Below are positions 6,070-9,061 of a stretch of DNA of 9,061 bases, piece after piece; the first letter of the stretch is position 1; every line of letters starts with the position of its first letter. This stretch comes from Pseudomonadota bacterium (GTDB lineage Bacteria > Pseudomonadota > Gammaproteobacteria > Xanthomonadales > Xanthomonadaceae): positions 1-9,061 of the forward strand of contig JAFAFD010000174.1 of NCBI GenBank assembly GCA_023423675.1. Direction: 5' to 3'. Position numbers and translations under genes: made by a program. The notes under the pieces are model-generated. The model was not told the DNA's origin and did not search any database. It saw only the letters and a program-made list of their open reading frames with translations.

Positions 6070-6092
6070 GTAGTGCCGGCCGCTGGCCGGCA
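6070..6092 (+). repeat. SMAG/REP-type palindromic element, perfect stem
   Basis: GTAG (6070-6073) is followed by TGCCGGCC (6074-6081), loop GCT and the exact complement GGCCGGCA (6085-6092). This is the typical SMAG form of Stenotrophomonas. It starts one base after the acetyltransferase stop codon. A very stable stem at this spot would protect the 3' end of the message or help end transcription before mfd, although no U-tract follows. Confidence 0.9.
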
Positions 6093-6119
6093 TTCCCCCG
6101 CATACGTGACGGCCGCAAG

Positions 6120-6138
6120 GTGCGCACACGGTCGCGAC
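6120..6138. promoter_or_regulatory. Twin 8-bp palindromes upstream of mfd
   Basis: GTGCGCAC (6120-6127) and GTCGCGAC (6131-6138) are perfect palindromes whose centres are 11 bp apart, about one helical turn. They lie over the expected -35 zone of the mfd promoter, so they could be a paired operator. Short GC palindromes arise often by chance in this kind of genome, so the call is tentative. Confidence 0.3.
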
Positions 6139-6147
6139 AAACCCTTC

Positions 6148-6156
6148 TGCTAAGAT
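6148..6156 (+). promoter_or_regulatory. Predicted extended -10 box of the mfd promoter
   Basis: TGC-TAAGAT carries the extended -10 TGn motif and a hexamer matching TATAAT at 4 of 6. It ends 9 nt before the mfd ATG, giving a predicted leader of about 2-4 nt. No Shine-Dalgarno is present (CGGCGGTCC). An extended -10 would explain the lack of a recognisable -35. Confidence 0.5.
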
Positions 6157-6165
6157 CGGCGGTCC

Positions 6166-9061
6166 ATGTCGCGTACCTCATACCCCGCCCCGCCGTTGCC
6201 TCGCGCCGGCCAGCTCCGCGCCTGGTGGCGCGCCCCCGCCTCGCCGACCGCCCTGGCCTGGTACCTGGTCCAGGCCGCGCGCGCGCACGACGCGCCGCTG
6301 CTGGTGATCGCCCGTGACAACCACGGCGCCAACCAGCTCGAAGCCGACCTGCAGACCCTGATCGGCACCGAACCGGACCTGCCGGTGGTGGCGTTCCCCG
6401 ATTGGGAAACGCTGCCCTACGACCGCTTCAGCCCGCACCCGGACATCATTTCGCAGCGCCTGGCCGCCCTGCACCGCTTGCCCACGCTCAAGCGTGGCCT
6501 GGTGGTGGTGCCGGTGCAGACGGTGCTGCAGCAGCTGGCCCCGCGCAGCTACGTCATCGGTGGCAGCTTCGACCTGAAGGTCGGCCAGCAACTGGACCTG
6601 GAAGCCGAGAAGCGCCGCCTGGAAAGCGCCGGCTATCGCAACGTGCCGCAGGTGATGGACCCGGGCGATTTCGCCGTGCGCGGTGGCCTGCTCGACGTGT
6701 TCCCGATGGGCGCCGACGAGCCGCTGCGGGTGGAACTGCTGGACGAGGACATCGATTCGATCCGCGCCTTCGATCCGGAAAGCCAGCGCTCGCTGGACAA
6801 GGTCGAGTCGGTGCACATGCTGCCCGGCCGCGAAGTGCCGATGGACGATGCCAGCATCGCCCGCGTGCTGGGCACGCTGCGCGAGCGCTTCGATGTCGAC
6901 ACCCGGCGCAGTTCGCTGTACCAGGATCTGAAATCCGGGCTGGCCCCAGCCGGCATCGAGTATTACCTGCCGCTGTTCTTCGACCGCACCGCCACCTTGT
7001 TCGACTATCTGCCCGCCGGCAGCCTGCCGGTGGTGTGCACCGGTGCGGATGAAGCGGCGGTTGCCTTCTGGGCGCAGACCGCTGACCGTTACGAACAGCG
7101 CCGCCACGATGTGGAACGGCCGCTGCTGCCTCCGTCGGCGCTGTACCTGTCGCCGGAACTGCTGCGCGAACGCTTGAACGATGCCGCACGCATCGAAGTC
7201 TGGGCGCCCGAGCACGCACGCATTGCCGATGCGCATGCGCTGGGTGACCAGCCGCTGCCGCCACTGCCGGTGGCCGCGCGCGACGCGCCCGCCGGAGATG
7301 CACTGAAGTCATTCCTCGGTCACTACCCGGGCCGGGTGCTGAGCGCCGCCGATTCACCGGGCCGACGCGAAGCCCTGCTGGAAGTGCTGCAGGCCGCCGA
7401 GCTGAAGCCACCGCTGGTGGCCGACCTGCCCAGCTTCCTCGCCGACGATGCGCGCTTCGCCATCACCGTGGCGCCGCTGGAAGACGGCTTCGCCCTGGAT
7501 GAGCCGCGCATCGCGGTGCTCACCGAGCGCCAACTGTTCCCCGAGCGCGCCGGCAGCACCCGCCGCACGCGCCGTGCCGGCCGCGAGCCGGAAGCCATCA
7601 TCCGCGACCTTGGCGAGCTGACCGAGGGCGCGCCGATCGTGCACGAAGACCATGGCGTCGGCCGCTACCGTGGCCTGATCGCGATGGACGTCGGCGGCAT
7701 GCCGGGCGAGTTCCTGGAAATCGAATACGCCAAGGGCGACCGGCTGTACGTGCCGGTGGCCCAGCTGCACCTAATCAGCCGCTATTCCGGTGCATCGGCG
7801 GACACCGCGCCGCTGCATTCGCTGGGTGGCGAGCAGTGGACCAAGGCCAAGCGCAAGGCGGCCGAGAAGGTCCGCGACGTCGCCGCCGAACTGCTGGAGA
7901 TCCAGGCGAAGCGCCAGGCCCGCGCGGGGCTCGCGATCGACATCGACCGCGGCATGTACGAACCCTTCGCCGCCACCTTCCCCTTCGAGGAGACGCCCGA
8001 CCAGCACGCCGCCATCGAGGCCGTGCTGCGCGACCTGCAGTCCTCGCAGCCGATGGACCGCGTGGTCTGCGGAGACGTCGGCTTCGGCAAGACCGAGGTC
8101 GCGGTGCGCGCGGCCTTCGCCACCGCCGCGGCCGGCAAGCAGGTCGCGGTGCTGGTGCCGACCACGCTCCTGGCCGAGCAGCACTACGCCAACTTCCGCG
8201 ACCGCTTCGCCGACTGGCCGATCCGGGTCGAGGTGCTGTCGCGCTTCAAGTCGACGAAGGAGATCAAGGCCGAGCTGGAGACGGTGGCCGAGGGCACCAT
8301 CGACGTCATCGTCGGCACCCACCGCCTGCTGCAGAAGGACGTGCGCTTCAAGGATCTCGGCCTGGTGATCGTGGACGAGGAGCAGCGCTTCGGCGTGCGC
8401 CAGAAGGAGGCGCTGAAGGCGCTGCGCGCCAACGTGCACCTGCTCACGCTGACCGCCACCCCGATCCCGCGCACGCTCAACATGGCCATGGCCGGCCTGC
8501 GCGACCTGTCGATCATCGCCACACCGCCGGCCAACCGCCTCGCCGTGCAGACCTTCGTCGTGCCCTGGGACGACGCCCAGCTGCGCGAGGCCTTCGACCG
8601 CGAGCTCGCCCGCGGCGGCCAGCTGTTCTTCCTGCACAACGACGTCGAGTCGATCGGCCGCATGCAGCGCCAGCTGCAGGAACTGGTGCCCGAGGCGCGC
8701 ATCGGCGTCGCCCACGGCCAGATGCCCGAGCGCGAGCTGGAGCGGGTGATGCTCGACTTCCAGAAGCAGCGCTTCAACGTCCTGCTGGCCTCGACCATCA
8801 TCGAATCCGGCATCGACATCCCCAACGCCAACACCATCATCATCAACCGCGCCGACAGGTTCGGCCTGGCGCAGCTGCACCAGCTGCGCGGCCGCGTCGG
8901 CCGCTCGCACCATCGCGCCTATGCCTATCTGGTGATCCCGGACAAGCGCTCGATCACCGCGGACGCCCGCAAGCGCCTGGACGCGATCGCCTCGATGGAC
9001 GAGCTCGGCGCCGGCTTCACGCTCGCCACCCACGACCTCGAGATCCGCGGCGCCGGCGAAC
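6166..9061 (+). CDS. mfd: Mfd, transcription-repair coupling factor (3' end outside the window)
   Basis: Mfd is an ATP-driven DNA translocase that removes RNA polymerase stalled at DNA damage and recruits UvrA for nucleotide-excision repair. 965 codons are present of an expected ~1150. The N-terminal UvrB-like part has lost a working Walker motif and includes [20 protein letters not shown] (from residue 77). The RNA-polymerase-interacting domain spans about 485-550 ([13 protein letters not shown] to [15 protein letters not shown]). The RecG-like motor follows with Walker [10 protein letters not shown] (636-644), the DEEQ box (737-740), [10 protein letters not shown] (761-770) and motif [14 protein letters not shown] (903-914). 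The last motor motifs and the C-terminal autoinhibitory domain are missing at the edge. The frame is uninterrupted. By hand count, 80 of codons 1-565 end in A or T but only 11 of codons 566-965 do. Glu, Asp, Ser, Leu and Arg codon choice shifts too, so the gene may be mosaic or the assembly joined here. The ATG lacks a Shine-Dalgarno. Confidence 0.97.
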   Translation, partial: MSRTSYPAPPLPRAGQLRAWWRAPASPTALAWYLVQAARAHDAPLLVIARDNHGANQLEADLQTLIGTEPDLPVVAFPDWETLPYDRFSPHPDIISQRLAALHRLPTLKRGLVVVPVQTVLQQLAPRSYVIGGSFDLKVGQQLDLEAEKRRLESAGYRNVPQVMDPGDFAVRGGLLDVFPMGADEPLRVELLDEDIDSIRAFDPESQRSLDKVESVHMLPGREVPMDDASIARVLGTLRERFDVDTRRSSLYQDLKSGLAPAGIEYYLPLFFDRTATLFDYLPAGSLPVVCTGADEAAVAFWAQTADRYEQRRHDVERPLLPPSALYLSPELLRERLNDAARIEVWAPEHARIADAHALGDQPLPPLPVAARDAPAGDALKSFLGHYPGRVLSAADSPGRREALLEVLQAAELKPPLVADLPSFLADDARFAITVAPLEDGFALDEPRIAVLTERQLFPERAGSTRRTRRAGREPEAIIRDLGELTEGAPIVHEDHGVGRYRGLIAMDVGGMPGEFLEIEYAKGDRLYVPVAQLHLISRYSGASADTAPLHSLGGEQWTKAKRKAAEKVRDVAAELLEIQAKRQARAGLAIDIDRGMYEPFAATFPFEETPDQHAAIEAVLRDLQSSQPMDRVVCGDVGFGKTEVAVRAAFATAAAGKQVAVLVPTTLLAEQHYANFRDRFADWPIRVEVLSRFKSTKEIKAELETVAEGTIDVIVGTHRLLQKDVRFKDLGLVIVDEEQRFGVRQKEALKALRANVHLLTLTATPIPRTLNMAMAGLRDLSIIATPPANRLAVQTFVVPWDDAQLREAFDRELARGGQLFFLHNDVESIGRMQRQLQELVPEARIGVAHGQMPERELERVMLDFQKQRFNVLLASTIIESGIDIPNANTIIINRADRFGLAQLHQLRGRVGRSHHRAYAYLVIPDKRSITADARKRLDAIASMDELGAGFTLATHDLEIRGAGE

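Noticed and set aside
7771..9033. A 420-residue open frame on the minus strand opposite mfd
   Set aside because: It overlaps the motor domain of mfd with all its motifs. Its length reflects the near absence of A/T at third positions in this half of mfd, not a gene.

Overview
The window is high-GC chromosomal DNA from the Xanthomonadaceae, most probably Stenotrophomonas. Three things point there: the creB-creC-creD gene order, the style of the proteins, and two small palindromic repeats with a GTAG head (the SMAG/REP type typical of Stenotrophomonas maltophilia), one of them a perfect 8-bp stem. There is no sign of a phage, transposon, CRISPR array, tRNA or rRNA. Almost the whole window is coding.

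Left part, minus strand. At 1-308 is the start of a secreted M28-type peptidase, cut by the window edge; its signal-peptide codons are built from a 15-bp tandem repeat. A 172-bp gap with one SMAG-like element follows. Then comes a four-gene block read right to left: creB (response regulator), creC (sensor kinase), creD (inner-membrane envelope-integrity protein) and an unrecognised 136-residue protein whose Shine-Dalgarno sequence overlaps the creD stop codon. An 81-bp gap between creC and creD holds a near-perfect CreB box (TTCAC-N6-TTCAA), so creD, and probably the small gene after it, should be the direct target of the kinase/regulator pair.

Right part, plus strand. rlmJ (23S rRNA m6A2030 methyltransferase) is divergent from creB across 47 bp. 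It is followed by a GNAT acetyltransferase closed by a perfect SMAG hairpin, then by mfd, the transcription-repair coupling factor, which runs off the right edge after 965 codons.

Two patterns go beyond routine annotation. First, mfd appears mosaic. By hand count, 80 of its first 565 codons end in A or T, against 11 of the last 400, with matching changes in Glu, Asp, Ser, Leu and Arg codon choice. The switch falls close to the junction between the RNA-polymerase-interacting domain and the helicase motor. This suggests either intragenic recombination with a higher-GC relative or a chimeric assembly. Second, creB, rlmJ and mfd each have a -10-like hexamer only 7-9 nt before the ATG and no Shine-Dalgarno, so they look leaderless. 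The downstream genes of the cre block have normal Shine-Dalgarno sequences. I see no clearly new biological system; the unknown CreBC-linked small protein is the nearest candidate.
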